Shown: positions 14,529 to 22,150, counted from the stretch's first letter. The stretch is DNA of 23,438 nucleotides from Pseudomonadota bacterium (GCA_023390695.1 JAEWCJ010000398.1:1-23438), one strand, 5' to 3'. Notes: a model not told the origin generated them from the sequence alone. Program-made: numbers and translations.

Positions 14529-14867
14529 TTATTTGGGAGACTGCGGATTTTGGCCCGCCGGCGGCGGCAGAACGGGCATTTCCCCACCCCCGGGAGCGGG
14601 TGCCCTGATGTCGGGATCCAGGTCCCGCGGTGGGCAGATGACTCCACCCGATTGCGCAAGCTTTTCGCTGAGCGATCCATCGGCGGGGGCCCGCCCCTGC
14701 GTCTCATGGGCGTCTCCCTGTCCCTCCACATTGTGTTCCGCACAGGCCTTCCGCTCCAGTGCCGGTGGCGCCTCCTGGACGGGCCGCTCGGGCGACCTGG
14801 TCGTCTGCGCCGCCGCGCTGCCCGCCGTAAGCAGCAGGGCAACCATTGCCATCGATCCGCGCATCAT
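14529..14867 (-). CDS. Small secreted protein of unknown function
   Basis: This 112-residue protein begins with a clear signal peptide (MMRGSMAMVALLLTAGSAAAQ, cleavage after AAA) and continues as a Pro- and charge-rich chain without evident fold. Near the C-terminus it has SEKLAQSGGVICPPRDLDPDIRAP and PVLPPP, a pattern I recall from small exported proteins of related rhizobia whose function is unknown. It should be periplasmic or envelope-bound. Two cysteines (in KACAEH and VICPP) could form a disulphide. GGGAG lies eight bases before the start, and the same bases form one arm of a 15-bp palindrome (14872-14886). It lies between the tRNA gene and the methyltransferase gene, 60 bases after the latter. 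Confidence 0.72.
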   Translation of the reverse strand: MMRGSMAMVALLLTAGSAAAQTTRSPERPVQEAPPALERKACAEHNVEGQGDAHETQGRAPADGSLSEKLAQSGGVICPPRDLDPDIRAPAPGGGEMPVLPPPAGQNPQSPK

Positions 14868-14871
14868 TGCT

Positions 14872-14886
14872 CTCCCATCATGGGAG
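14872..14886 (-). promoter_or_regulatory. Hairpin covering the ribosome-binding site of the secreted protein gene
   Basis: On the minus strand CTCCCA-tga-TGGGAG forms a perfect six-pair hairpin. Its second arm contains the GGGAG Shine-Dalgarno sequence of the gene starting at 14867. Folding would hide the ribosome-binding site, so translation may be regulated or weak. Confidence 0.4.
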
Positions 14887-14927
14887 CTAACGGCCGCGGC
14901 TGGCGCGGGGTTCCGGCACAGGCCGGA

Positions 14928-15572
14928 TCAGGCCGATGCGACCTTGCCGAAGCGGATCATGGAGAAATGCCCCAGCGGGGGCATCGGAGTGCGCTCGATG
15001 ACGCGCATATCGGGCCGCGCATCGACCCAGCGCTGCAGCCGCGCCCATTCGAATTCCGGCCGCCAGCCGAGCCGGCGGGCAATGGGCGCAAAACCGAGTT
15101 CGAAAGCGCGGCGCGGTCCGCCCTCTGCGCTGATGTGATTGACCAGGATCATCTCGCCACCCGGCTTCAGCACGCGTGCGAATTCGGCAAGCGCAGCTTC
15201 CGGGTCAGGCACCGCCGTGATGACGTATTGCGCGACCACTACGTCGAAGCTGTTGTCGGGGAATCCCAGATGCGAGACGTCCATCACCGACAGGGCTTCC
15301 ACGTTGGTCAGCTTGAACTCCTCCACGCGCTCTTTTGCCTTGAGCAGCATGGGTTCGGAAATATCGATGCCGACAATCGTGTTCTTGCGCGAGTAATCGG
15401 GCAGCGAAATGCCGGTGCCGACTCCGACTTCCAGAATCCGTCCGCCGATGCGCTCGGCCGCCGCGATCGAAGAACGGCGTCCCGTCTCGAATACACGTCC
15501 GAAAACCAGGTCATAGATCGGTGCCCAGCGCGCATACGCCTTGGTCACGCTCGCCTTGTCGATGTCCCCCAT
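14928..15572 (-). CDS. pmtA: SAM-dependent methyltransferase, PmtA-like (phosphatidylethanolamine N-methyltransferase)
   Basis: This 214-residue class I methyltransferase resembles the soluble Rhodobacter-type PmtA enzymes, which methylate phosphatidylethanolamine stepwise to phosphatidylcholine at the membrane face; UbiE is a close relative. Features: YARWAPIYDLVFG near the N-terminus, motif I LEVGVGTGISLPDY, the acidic loop IVGIDISEPML, FDVVVAQYVITAVPDP (motif IV region), LKPGGEMILVNHI and the C-terminal RRLGWRPEFEWARL. The last two segments and the YARWAP start point to PmtA more than to UbiE. It is transcribed 37 bases after mnmA, probably from the same transcript. GGGGG precedes the ATG. 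Another small-molecule or lipid methyltransferase remains possible. Confidence 0.7.
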   Translation of the reverse strand: MGDIDKASVTKAYARWAPIYDLVFGRVFETGRRSSIAAAERIGGRILEVGVGTGISLPDYSRKNTIVGIDISEPMLLKAKERVEEFKLTNVEALSVMDVSHLGFPDNSFDVVVAQYVITAVPDPEAALAEFARVLKPGGEMILVNHISAEGGPRRAFELGFAPIARRLGWRPEFEWARLQRWVDARPDMRVIERTPMPPLGHFSMIRFGKVASA

Positions 15573-15609
15573 AAGCCCCCGCCCGACTTTTTTGATTGGC
15601 TGTTCAGTG

Positions 15610-16803
15610 CTATGCGCGCATTGGCACGACCGAAAGACGCTCAGGATGGGGTGCCATCGCGTCGCTCACCGACACGGTGCTGCGGATGAACCCGCCGCCC
15701 AGAACGCGCGCCTGGCCGTCGATCGCGTCATAGAACACGCAGGCCTGACCGGGCGAAACACCATCCTCGCCGTCGATGAGTTCGACCTCGAAGCCGTTTT
15801 CGCCACGCATCAGCCAACCCGGCTGCGGGGCACGGGTGGACCGCACCTTCACGAACACCTCGCGGCGCCCGGCTGCCACCGCCCCCTCAATGGAACCATC
15901 ACCGATCCAGTTGATATCGCGCAGCAGAATGCGGCGGGTGCGCAGTGCATCGCGCGGCCCCACAATCACGCGCCGCGTGGCGGCGTCGAGCCTGATCACA
16001 TAAAGCGGCGTGCCCGCGGCTATGCCGAGGCCCTTACGCTGCCCGACCGTGAAGTGAATAATGCCGTCATGGTGGCCAAGCACATTGCCGGCCAGATCGA
16101 CGATGTCGCCCTTCTCCGCGGCGCCCGGCATCAAACGCTCGATCACATCCGTATATTTGCCCTGCGGCACGAAGCAGATGTCCTGACTGTCATGCTTGTC
16201 CGCAACGGACAGTCCAAACTTGCGCGCGAGTTCACGCGTTTCACTCTTGGCGAGATCGCCGAGCGGGAAACGCAGCATGTCGAGCTGCTCGCTCGTGGTG
16301 GCGAACAGAAAATAGCTCTGATCGCGCTCTTCCTCGCGTGCACGGAACAGCCCGCGCTGACCGGACGGCAATCTGCGGGAGGCGATGTAATGGCCGGTCG
16401 CCATTACATCGGCGCCAAGCTGCTTGGCGGTCTCCAGAAGATCGCGGAACTTGATTGACTGATTGCACGAAATGCACGGCACCGGCGTCTCGCCGCCGGC
16501 ATAGCTCTCGGCGAAGCGGTCGATCACCTCTTCCTTGAAGCGATTTTCGTAATCAAGAACGTAATGCGGAATGCCGAGCTTCTCGGCCACTGCGCGCGCA
16601 TCATGAATGTCGCGGCCCGCGCAGCAGGCGCCCTTCCGGTGGATCGCCGCGCCGTGATCGTAAAGCTGCAGGGTGACGCCAACGACGTCATAACCTTCCG
16701 CCGCCAGGATGGCCGCCGTGACCGAGGAATCCACCCCGCCCGACATCGCCACCACCACGCGCGTGTTCTTCGGCTCACCCTTGAGATCGAGACTGTTCAG
16801 CAT
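15610..16803 (-). CDS. mnmA: tRNA-specific 2-thiouridylase MnmA
   Basis: This protein of about 397 residues puts sulfur on U34 of Lys, Glu and Gln tRNAs. It has the ATP-binding PP-loop [10 protein letters not shown] near residues 19-28. [17 protein letters not shown] carries one active-site cysteine and SQDICFV the other (the persulfide-bearing position). [10 protein letters not shown] and PLYVI belong to the conserved central region, and the C-terminal beta-barrel ends in GQACVFYD and LGGGFI. The reading frame is open for another 96 codons upstream, but similarity to the family begins only around the ATG at 16803, so the shorter form is given. A clear ribosome-binding site is lacking (CCCGGA only). 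It is divergent from fliK across a 323-base gap. Confidence 0.95.
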   Translation of the reverse strand: MLNSLDLKGEPKNTRVVVAMSGGVDSSVTAAILAAEGYDVVGVTLQLYDHGAAIHRKGACCAGRDIHDARAVAEKLGIPHYVLDYENRFKEEVIDRFAESYAGGETPVPCISCNQSIKFRDLLETAKQLGADVMATGHYIASRRLPSGQRGLFRAREEERDQSYFLFATTSEQLDMLRFPLGDLAKSETRELARKFGLSVADKHDSQDICFVPQGKYTDVIERLMPGAAEKGDIVDLAGNVLGHHDGIIHFTVGQRKGLGIAAGTPLYVIRLDAATRRVIVGPRDALRTRRILLRDINWIGDGSIEGAVAAGRREVFVKVRSTRAPQPGWLMRGENGFEVELIDGEDGVSPGQACVFYDAIDGQARVLGGGFIRSTVSVSDAMAPHPERLSVVPMRA

Positions 16804-17126
16804 TCCGGGTCGCAGCTCGCCGCCGCACTCCTCTTCTTCCCTTGCCCCGATGAGCCTGTTCCGGCGGCCCCGCCTGACTTTGCTATACGTGCTTACTACA
16901 GATGCGGCCGGACCCGCGCAACGCAACGGAGCGTGTGTCACCCTGACACGGCATATAGGGACTCCTGCCCGGCATTTCTTGCCGGGCAAAACCTCGGCGC
17001 GCAAGTCAAATCCCCACCTCCACCCAAATAAGACATTGAAACCTATGGTCTTTTTAAGGATTCCAGCTTTGGCGCGGTGATTGCAATGCACTTGGCAGAT
17101 TCATTCTGCCCTGCCGAGGTCATCCC
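16804..17126. other. Divergent intergenic region between mnmA and fliK
   Basis: No gene is visible. It holds two palindromes: GTGTCA-ccc-TGACAC (16935-16949) and TGCCCGGCA-tttct-TGCCGGGCA (16966-16988). An AT-richer patch follows at about 17020-17070, where the fliK promoter probably lies. A single TTAA at 17054-17057 lacks the partner needed for a full CtrA box. It must contain promoters in both directions, but I cannot assign -35/-10 boxes with confidence. Confidence 0.5.
16966..16988. repeat. Palindromic element upstream of fliK (copy A)
   Basis: TGCCCGGCA and TGCCGGGCA are perfect 9-bp arms around TTTCT. The 16-mer GGCATTTCTTGCCGGG (16971-16986) recurs with one mismatch at 20454-20469 upstream of fliF. 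It ends 140 bases before the fliK start. There is no T-run, so it is not an ordinary terminator. Confidence 0.7.
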
Positions 17127-18563
17127 GTGCCAAGTGCCGTGTCCGAAACCGTCGCTTATTCCAGCCGCTCCCAGCAGCTCCAACGCAGCCAGTCGTCCAG
17201 CCGGGCGCAGGGCAAGGACACGCCATTCGCCCTGATGCTGGAAGCCAGCGAGCCGCCGCCGAGCCAGAACACGCGTCCGCAGGCCCCCACCGAATCGGCT
17301 GCACCGGCCCCGAAGACGGAAAAAACTGCCGTCGACCCCAAGAAAAAGGCCACAACCGGAACGCCCGAGCCCGAGGCCGCCGGCACATCAGACCTGGCGC
17401 AGGATACCGCTGCCCCCGATGCACCCGAAAGCGAAGTCGTGGAGGATGCGGTGGCATCGGAGACGTCTGCCGCAGGGGAAATGCTGCCCGAAATGCCGCA
17501 GGCAGACGCAAAGGACGACGGTTCCGAGCCGGCCGACCCTGATGTTGCCGTGACACTGGACGCCACCCCCGCGCTGCCGCAAACGCCGGTCGCACCAGAA
17601 GTTGCGATGGCAGCCCCAGCCGCAATAGCGCCAGAGGCTCCGGCAGAAGCCGAGGGAGAAATCGCGGTGAAGCCCGCGGATGTCAGCACCGGCATCCCGG
17701 CAAAACCCGCTGCGGATGCTCCCGTTGCAGCCCCGATCGTCACCGACACGCCGGATCAGCCGACCGCCGCCGAGGGTAAGAGCACCAAGGAGGTGCCCGA
17801 CATCAAAGGCGGGGTCGAGCTGAAAGGCGCCGAGCTTCAGACCACCGATCAACCCGCCGATGTCGAGGACATTCCGGACCTGCCGCAAGCCAAGACCGAA
17901 CATGCCCGGCAGCCAGTCCCGTCGGACGAGGCAAAGCTGCAGCAGACAGAAGCCAAGCCGCACGGCGAGCCGCAGCAGGCGGCCGAACCTGCGCAGCAAA
18001 AACCGGCTGCACCTCAGATGACGGCATCGCTCGATACAGATGCGACAAGCGCGCAGCCGCCGCAGACACATCAACCGGTCGCGACCGATGTCGCATCGCT
18101 CACCGCGGGCAATCAACGCGCGACGACATTGATGGCCCAGACTGCCGTCCCGGTTTCCGGCATCGCCGTCGAGATCGCCGCACAGGCACGCGCCGGCAAC
18201 AACCGTTTCGAAATCCGCCTGGACCCGCCGGAGCTCGGCCGCATCGATGTGCGGCTCGATATCGATCAGGACGGCAACGTAAAATCGCGTCTGGTGATCG
18301 AGCGCGCAGACACCTATGACCTGTTGCGCCGGGATGCCTCGACGCTGGAACGCGCGCTGCAACAGGCCGGACTGAAGACGTCCGACAGCGGCCTCGAATT
18401 CACCTTGCGCGATCAGAATTCGGCGCAGCGCGAGGCCCGCGACCAGAACCAGCGCGATACCGAACGCGGCATCATTCCCGATGCCGACATCCTGCCGGCC
18501 GAGGCCGCCAGCGGCTATGGCCGCATGCTGGGCCTTGGCACCGGCGTCGATATCAGGATCTAG
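17127..18563 (+). CDS. fliK: Flagellar hook-length control protein FliK
   Basis: This 478-residue protein has the FliK layout: a long, low-complexity Ala/Pro/Glu/Asp-rich region (about residues 25-330) that acts as the molecular ruler for hook length, then the folded C-terminal hook-length control domain (about 345-430) with EIRLDPPELGRIDVRLDID, VIERADTYDLLRRDASTLERALQQAGL and LEFTLRDQ, which switches export specificity by contacting FlhB. A signal peptide is absent, as expected for a protein exported by the flagellar type III system. The start is GTG; GAGGT six bases upstream decides it. It is the first of two genes, with flgD 11 bases downstream. The repeat-rich middle is likely to vary in length among relatives. 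Confidence 0.93.
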   Translation: MPSAVSETVAYSSRSQQLQRSQSSSRAQGKDTPFALMLEASEPPPSQNTRPQAPTESAAPAPKTEKTAVDPKKKATTGTPEPEAAGTSDLAQDTAAPDAPESEVVEDAVASETSAAGEMLPEMPQADAKDDGSEPADPDVAVTLDATPALPQTPVAPEVAMAAPAAIAPEAPAEAEGEIAVKPADVSTGIPAKPAADAPVAAPIVTDTPDQPTAAEGKSTKEVPDIKGGVELKGAELQTTDQPADVEDIPDLPQAKTEHARQPVPSDEAKLQQTEAKPHGEPQQAAEPAQQKPAAPQMTASLDTDATSAQPPQTHQPVATDVASLTAGNQRATTLMAQTAVPVSGIAVEIAAQARAGNNRFEIRLDPPELGRIDVRLDIDQDGNVKSRLVIERADTYDLLRRDASTLERALQQAGLKTSDSGLEFTLRDQNSAQREARDQNQRDTERGIIPDADILPAEAASGYGRMLGLGTGVDIRI

Positions 18564-18574
18564 GAGCGCCGGTC

Positions 18575-19309
18575 ATGTCCACCGTCAATGGCGTCACAAC
18601 GAATGTCACTTCGGCCATCACCGGCAACGGCAACAACACGACGTCAACCCCGACGCTCGCCGACAACTTCCAGTCCTTTCTCCTGTTGCTGACCACGCAA
18701 CTGCAGAACCAGAATCCGCTCGATCCGCTCGACACCAATCAATTCACGCAGCAGCTTGTGCAATTCGCACAGGTCGAACAGCAATTGAAGTCGAACGATC
18801 AGCTCGCGGCGCTCGTCCAACTGCAACAGACCATGCAGACGACGCAAGCGCTCGGCTATGTCGGCCACATCGTCGCGATCGAAGGCAGAACAGCGGCGCT
18901 GACCAATGGCAGCGCCGGTTGGAGCTTCAACTCCAGCAAGCCTGCAACCGCCACCATCAACATCCAGAATTCCACAGGCGCGACCGTTTACAGCGGTACC
19001 TTCTCGCTGCAGGCCGGCACGCAGAATTTCGTCTGGGACGGCAGGGACACAAACGGCGTCCTGCAGCCGGACGGTGACTACACGATGTCGATCACTGCGA
19101 CGGATGCGAGCGGACAGGTGGTCGCCGTATCGACGGAAATTCAGGGCATTGTCGATTCAGTCGACGTTTCGAAATCGCCGCCGGTCCTCTCGGTCGGCGG
19201 CAAGGATTACACCACCGACAAGATCAAGCGCGTTGTCCGTCCTGTCTATTCGACGCCGGATCCAGATCCGGATCCGACGCCGGATCCCGACGAGTCATCG
19301 TCGTCGTAG
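18575..19309 (+). CDS. flgD: Flagellar hook capping/assembly protein FlgD
   Basis: This 244-residue protein is the scaffold cap on which hook subunits polymerise. The N-terminal FlgD signature is clear: FQSFLLLLTTQLQNQNPLDPLDTNQFTQQLVQFAQVEQQLKSN (about 33-75). It is followed by the FlgD_ig-like beta domain with FVWDGRDTNGVLQPDGDYTMSITATDASGQ. The C-terminus ends in an unusual acidic tail, PDPDPDPTPDPDESSSS, encoded by a DNA segment with a 13-bp direct repeat. An AGGAGC site precedes the ATG, and the gene follows fliK closely, so the two are cotranscribed. The stop codon is followed by the sciP regulatory region. Confidence 0.95.
   Translation: MSTVNGVTTNVTSAITGNGNNTTSTPTLADNFQSFLLLLTTQLQNQNPLDPLDTNQFTQQLVQFAQVEQQLKSNDQLAALVQLQQTMQTTQALGYVGHIVAIEGRTAALTNGSAGWSFNSSKPATATINIQNSTGATVYSGTFSLQAGTQNFVWDGRDTNGVLQPDGDYTMSITATDASGQVVAVSTEIQGIVDSVDVSKSPPVLSVGGKDYTTDKIKRVVRPVYSTPDPDPDPTPDPDESSSS
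19251..19287 (+). repeat. Direct repeat in the flgD 3' end
   Basis: CGACGCCGGATCC occurs at 19251-19263 and 19275-19287, with further GATCCGGATCC units between. It encodes the Pro-Asp tail of FlgD. Such a repeat can expand or contract by replication slippage. Confidence 0.75.
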
Positions 19310-19335
19310 CGCTCAGTTCGATTTTAATTCTCTCA

Positions 19336-19350
19336 TTAAGAAGCGGTTAA
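19336..19350 (+). promoter_or_regulatory. CtrA-type box 1 upstream of sciP
   Basis: TTAA-N7-TTAA is an exact match to the CtrA consensus core of alphaproteobacteria. It lies 121 bases before the sciP ATG. A further TTAA at 19324-19327 sits eight bases upstream, one base off the consensus spacing. Confidence 0.65.
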
Positions 19351-19403
19351 GACCTTGTCGAAGGTTCCGCACCTGCCGATCATTTCCCAATTGAATGTGG
19401 CGC

Positions 19404-19418
19404 TTAGGCAAATCTTAA
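19404..19418 (+). promoter_or_regulatory. CtrA-type box 2 upstream of sciP
   Basis: TTAG-N7-TTAA differs from the CtrA consensus core by one base and lies 53 bases before the sciP ATG. Two boxes in a row suggest that CtrA controls this promoter directly. Confidence 0.55.
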
Positions 19419-19471
19419 GCGGCGGCGATTACATTGCCGGGAGTTTGTTGGTCGAGTGTGTGAGTTTTCCA

Positions 19472-19747
19472 ATGACAGAGGCCCATCGCCCGCGGGTGAA
19501 ATACGTTATCGGGCCGGACGGTTCTCCGCTGACAATTGCGGATTTGCCGCCTCCGAGCACGAAGCGTTGGGTGATCCGCCGCAAGGCGGAAGTTGTTGCA
19601 GCTGTGCGCGGCGGTCTTCTCTCGCTTGAGGAAGCCTGCAATCGCTACACGTTGACCACTGAAGAATTCCTGTCCTGGCAATATTCCATCGACCAGCATG
19701 GGCTTGCCGGACTGCGGACCACCCGCATTCAGCAATACCGGCAATAG
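19472..19747 (+). CDS. sciP: CtrA inhibitor SciP (DUF1153 family)
   Basis: This 91-residue helix-turn-helix protein is strongly conserved in alphaproteobacteria. Its core, RVKYVIGPDGSPLTIADLPPP, WVIRRKAEVVAAVRGGLLSLEEACNRY and EEFLSWQYSIDQHGLAGLRTTRIQQYR, is the SciP/DUF1153 signature. In Caulobacter SciP binds CtrA at promoters and blocks transcription of CtrA-activated genes, including flagellar ones, in G1 cells. Its place between flgD and fliF fits that role. The frame is open upstream by 39 codons, but similarity begins at the ATG at 19472 and the upstream part overlaps the CtrA boxes. The ribosome-binding site is weak. A hairpin with a short T-run follows. Confidence 0.93.
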   Translation: MTEAHRPRVKYVIGPDGSPLTIADLPPPSTKRWVIRRKAEVVAAVRGGLLSLEEACNRYTLTTEEFLSWQYSIDQHGLAGLRTTRIQQYRQ

Positions 19748-19776
19748 CCGGCTTCCGCTCGCGATCTCGGTCGACG

Positions 19777-19799
19777 CGCCAGCCGGAAGGCTGGCGTTT
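19777..19799 (+). terminator. Terminator after sciP
   Basis: CGCCAGCC-GGAA-GGCTGGCG forms an eight-pair GC-rich stem followed by TTT, 30 bases after the sciP stop codon. The T-run is short, so termination may be partial. Confidence 0.6.
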
Positions 19800-19904
19800 G
19801 CATTGCACGCGCCCGCCTTTTTGCCGGCCGCAGCGCCAATGCCCCCGTTTCATCGGGCCGGTTTTGTCCTATAAACAGACTCAAGGACGTTACGGGAGAC
19901 GACG

Positions 19905-20342
19905 ATGCAGCGGCCCACACGCCTTTTTGCAGCCAAGGCCCTGACGCTTTGGTCCCTGATGCTCTCGGCCTTCGTGCTGATTGGAACCGCCGACGCTTTT
20001 GCCGGGCGCCGTCTGGCCGTGGGCACCGCCGCAGGTTACGCGGTGCCGCCGGGCTATGAAGCGGTTCCGGTCTTCAACCGTTCGGTCGGCTATGCATGGA
20101 CCCCGGTCGATACCAGCCTGGGTTATGCCTTCCGCGAACCCATCTACGACACCCCCAAGGGCTACCGGTATAAATATGTGCGCGGCTATTCCCTCCGCCG
20201 CGTCGCGAGCTACGGCCACCGGCCGATGGTCAAACGGGTCTACATAAAGAAGGCCAGCGTAACGAAAAGCAGGACGGTCCGCCGCCATCGCGGGCATTGC
20301 GTGACCGATATCGGCTTTGGCCGGCACGACTACTGCAACTAA
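19905..20342 (+). CDS. Small exported Gly-Tyr repeat protein of unknown function
   Basis: I do not recognise this 145-residue protein. It starts with a signal peptide (about residues 1-33, hydrophobic core LWSLMLSAFVLIGTADAFA). The mature part repeats short Gly-Tyr units, each opening a stretch of 8-18 residues: GYAVPPGYEAVPV, GYAWTPVDTSL, GYAFREPIYDTPK, GYRYKYVR, GYSLRRV. It ends in a very basic region (KRVYIKKASVTKSRTVRRHRGH) with two cysteines (HCVTD and DYC). It should be periplasmic or outer-surface. GGGAG lies eight bases before the ATG, supporting the start. It is a single-gene unit, with a terminator on each side, lying between sciP and fliF. A link to flagella is possible from position only. 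Confidence 0.75.
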   Translation: MQRPTRLFAAKALTLWSLMLSAFVLIGTADAFAGRRLAVGTAAGYAVPPGYEAVPVFNRSVGYAWTPVDTSLGYAFREPIYDTPKGYRYKYVRGYSLRRVASYGHRPMVKRVYIKKASVTKSRTVRRHRGHCVTDIGFGRHDYCN

Positions 20343-20370
20343 TAATTTGCCATAGCAATAAATTGCACGC

Positions 20371-20397
20371 AGGCGGGCCCCGAAAGCCCGCCTTTTT
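20371..20397 (+). terminator. Rho-independent terminator
   Basis: AGGCGGGC pairs with GCCCGCCT around CCCGAAA, followed directly by TTTT. It lies 28 bases after the stop codon of the small exported protein and insulates fliF from upstream transcription. Confidence 0.9.
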
Positions 20398-20450
20398 CGT
20401 TGTCCCGCCCGCACCTCCTTACCCGCCGTTAACCAATTGGAAACCATGGA

Positions 20451-20469
20451 CCGGGCATTTTTTGCCGGG
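20451..20469. repeat. Palindromic element upstream of fliF (copy B)
   Basis: An imperfect hairpin (six of seven pairs) whose 16-mer GGCATTTTTTGCCGGG (20454-20469) matches the element upstream of fliK in 15 of 16 bases. It ends 37 bases before the fliF start. A TTAACC at 20429-20434, 17 bases upstream, is a CtrA half-site without a good partner. Confidence 0.65.
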
Positions 20470-20471
20470 TT

Positions 20472-20486
20472 GAACACATGGTGTTC
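20472..20486 (+). repeat. Palindrome in the fliF leader
   Basis: GAACAC-ATG-GTGTTC is a perfect 15-bp interrupted palindrome located eight bases before the GGGGGG Shine-Dalgarno run of fliF. It could be an operator or a leader hairpin. The ATG in its middle is not in the fliF frame. Confidence 0.6.
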
Positions 20487-20506
20487 GAATCCCTGGGGGG
20501 ACTTTC

Positions 20507-22135
20507 GTGCAGGGCCTGGTCGAGTTCGGTAAAACGTTGGGCGCGACCCGCATCGCGGCCATGGCCGCGGTCGCTGTGGCTCTGATGGGCTTTTTCGCCT
20601 TCATCATCCTGCGGATGACCGCGCCGCAGATGTCCGTCCTTTATTCCGACCTCGCGCTTGAGGACTCGGCCGCCATCATCAAGGAGCTGGAGCGGCAGGG
20701 CGTTCCCTATACGGCCCGGAACGACGGCTCCCTCATCCTGGTGCCGCAGGACGTGGTCACTCGTTTTCGCATGAAGATGGCCGAATCCAATCTGCCGAAG
20801 GGCGGCGGCGTCGGCTACGAGATCTTTGACAAGTCGGACGCACTGGGCGCCACCAGCTTCGTCCAGAATATCAATCACTTGCGGGCTCTGGAGGGCGAGC
20901 TGTCGCGCACCATCCGGGCCATCGACCGTGTGACCTCGGCGCGGGTGCATCTGGTGCTGCCGGAGCGCCCCCTCTTCTCCCGCGACAAGCCGGAACCCTC
21001 CGCCTCCATCGTTCTGAAGCTGCGCGGTTCGCTCGACGCGCAACAGGTGCGCGCCATCCGGCATCTGGTGGCCTCCGCGGTAAACGGCCTCAAGCCCACC
21101 CGCGTCTCCGTCGTCGACGAGAATGGCCGCCTGCTTGCCGACGGCGCCGACGACCAGACGCAAGGCTTTTCGTTGAGCGCTGACGAGCGCAAGATCGCGT
21201 TCGAACGCCGGCTGCGCGATCAGGTCGAGCAGATCGTCTCGCTGGTTGTCGGCCCCGGCCGCGCGCGCGTACAGCTCACCGCCGACTTCGACTTCAACCG
21301 CATCACTCAGACTTCCGATCAGTTCGACCCGGAAAGCCGCGTCGTCCGCTCCAGCCAGACGCGCGAGGAAAGCGCATCGAGCTCGGACGGCCGCGATAAC
21401 CAGGTCACCATCGGCAACGAGCTGCCGAACGCCCAACGCCAGCAGCAGGCAGATCAGAACCAGCGGCAGGACCAGAGCAAAAAGTCGGAAGAAATCGTCA
21501 ATTACGAGATTTCCCGCACCACCAAGACCGAAGTGATCGAAGGCGGCCGCGTCAACCGCATCTCGGTCGCGGTGCTGGTGGACGGCACCTACACCCGCAA
21601 CCCGCAAGGACAACTGGTCTACACACCGCGCGATGCCTCCGAAATCGACCGCATCGCCGCGCTGGTCCGCTCGGCGATCGGCTTCGATCAGAAGCGCGGC
21701 GACCAGGTCGAGGTGGTCAATCTGCGGCTCGCCGAAGCGCCGCCGGTGGTGACGGCCCCGTCGGGAGACTGGGTGGAGCGGCTCGCGCTGACCAAGGAAG
21801 ATATCATGCGCGGCGTCGAGATGATCGTGATGCTGCTGCTCGGCCTTGTCGTGCTGTTCTTCGTCGTCCGCCCGCTGGTCCGCCGCATCACGACGCCGGA
21901 AAGCGTACAGGAAATCCCGGCCGAGGCCGCGCCGTCATTGGCGCCGGCCGGACCCGCCCTCGTCGGTTCCGAACAGGCCATCGCCATCACCAATCACGCC
22001 TCCAACATGATCGACATCGCGCAGGTGCAGGGTCAGGTGCATGCGCAGACCGTGCAGAAAGTCGGCGAACTCGCCGACCGCAACCCGCATGAAACGGTCG
22101 CCATCATCCGCCAGTGGCTGCACGACACACCGTAA
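20507..22135 (+). CDS. fliF: Flagellar MS-ring protein FliF
   Basis: This 542-residue inner-membrane protein forms the MS ring on which the basal body is built. It has a first membrane helix at about residues 16-37, then the secretin-like ring-building domain with LYSDLALEDSAAIIKELERQGVPY, FDKSDALGATSFVQNINHLRALEGELSRTI and ARVHLVLPERPLFSRDKPEPSASIVLKL. A long periplasmic region follows, then a second membrane helix at about 435-458 (GVEMIVMLLLGLVVLFFVV). The cytoplasmic tail ends in HETVAIIRQWLHDTP, the FliG-binding end. The start is GTG, fixed by GGGGGG six bases upstream. fliG follows after 15 bases, so fliF-fliG-fliH form an operon starting here. Confidence 0.96.
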   Translation: MQGLVEFGKTLGATRIAAMAAVAVALMGFFAFIILRMTAPQMSVLYSDLALEDSAAIIKELERQGVPYTARNDGSLILVPQDVVTRFRMKMAESNLPKGGGVGYEIFDKSDALGATSFVQNINHLRALEGELSRTIRAIDRVTSARVHLVLPERPLFSRDKPEPSASIVLKLRGSLDAQQVRAIRHLVASAVNGLKPTRVSVVDENGRLLADGADDQTQGFSLSADERKIAFERRLRDQVEQIVSLVVGPGRARVQLTADFDFNRITQTSDQFDPESRVVRSSQTREESASSSDGRDNQVTIGNELPNAQRQQQADQNQRQDQSKKSEEIVNYEISRTTKTEVIEGGRVNRISVAVLVDGTYTRNPQGQLVYTPRDASEIDRIAALVRSAIGFDQKRGDQVEVVNLRLAEAPPVVTAPSGDWVERLALTKEDIMRGVEMIVMLLLGLVVLFFVVRPLVRRITTPESVQEIPAEAAPSLAPAGPALVGSEQAIAITNHASNMIDIAQVQGQVHAQTVQKVGELADRNPHETVAIIRQWLHDTP

Positions 22136-22150
22136 GTGAGACGTTGAAGA

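Noticed and set aside
20419..20434. A full CtrA box upstream of fliF
   Set aside because: Only the TTAACC half is good. The upstream half reads CTTA at the right spacing, matching poorly.
16971..20469. The palindromic flagellar elements as sigma-54 promoters
   Set aside because: GGC and TTGC are present, but the GG-to-GC distance is eight or nine bases instead of the required ten.
107..20506. Near-identical ribosome-binding regions before the TRAP gene (CTGGGGGACTTTA) and fliF (CTGGGGGGACTTTC)
   Set aside because: Striking, but short and centred on a common Shine-Dalgarno motif; probably chance.
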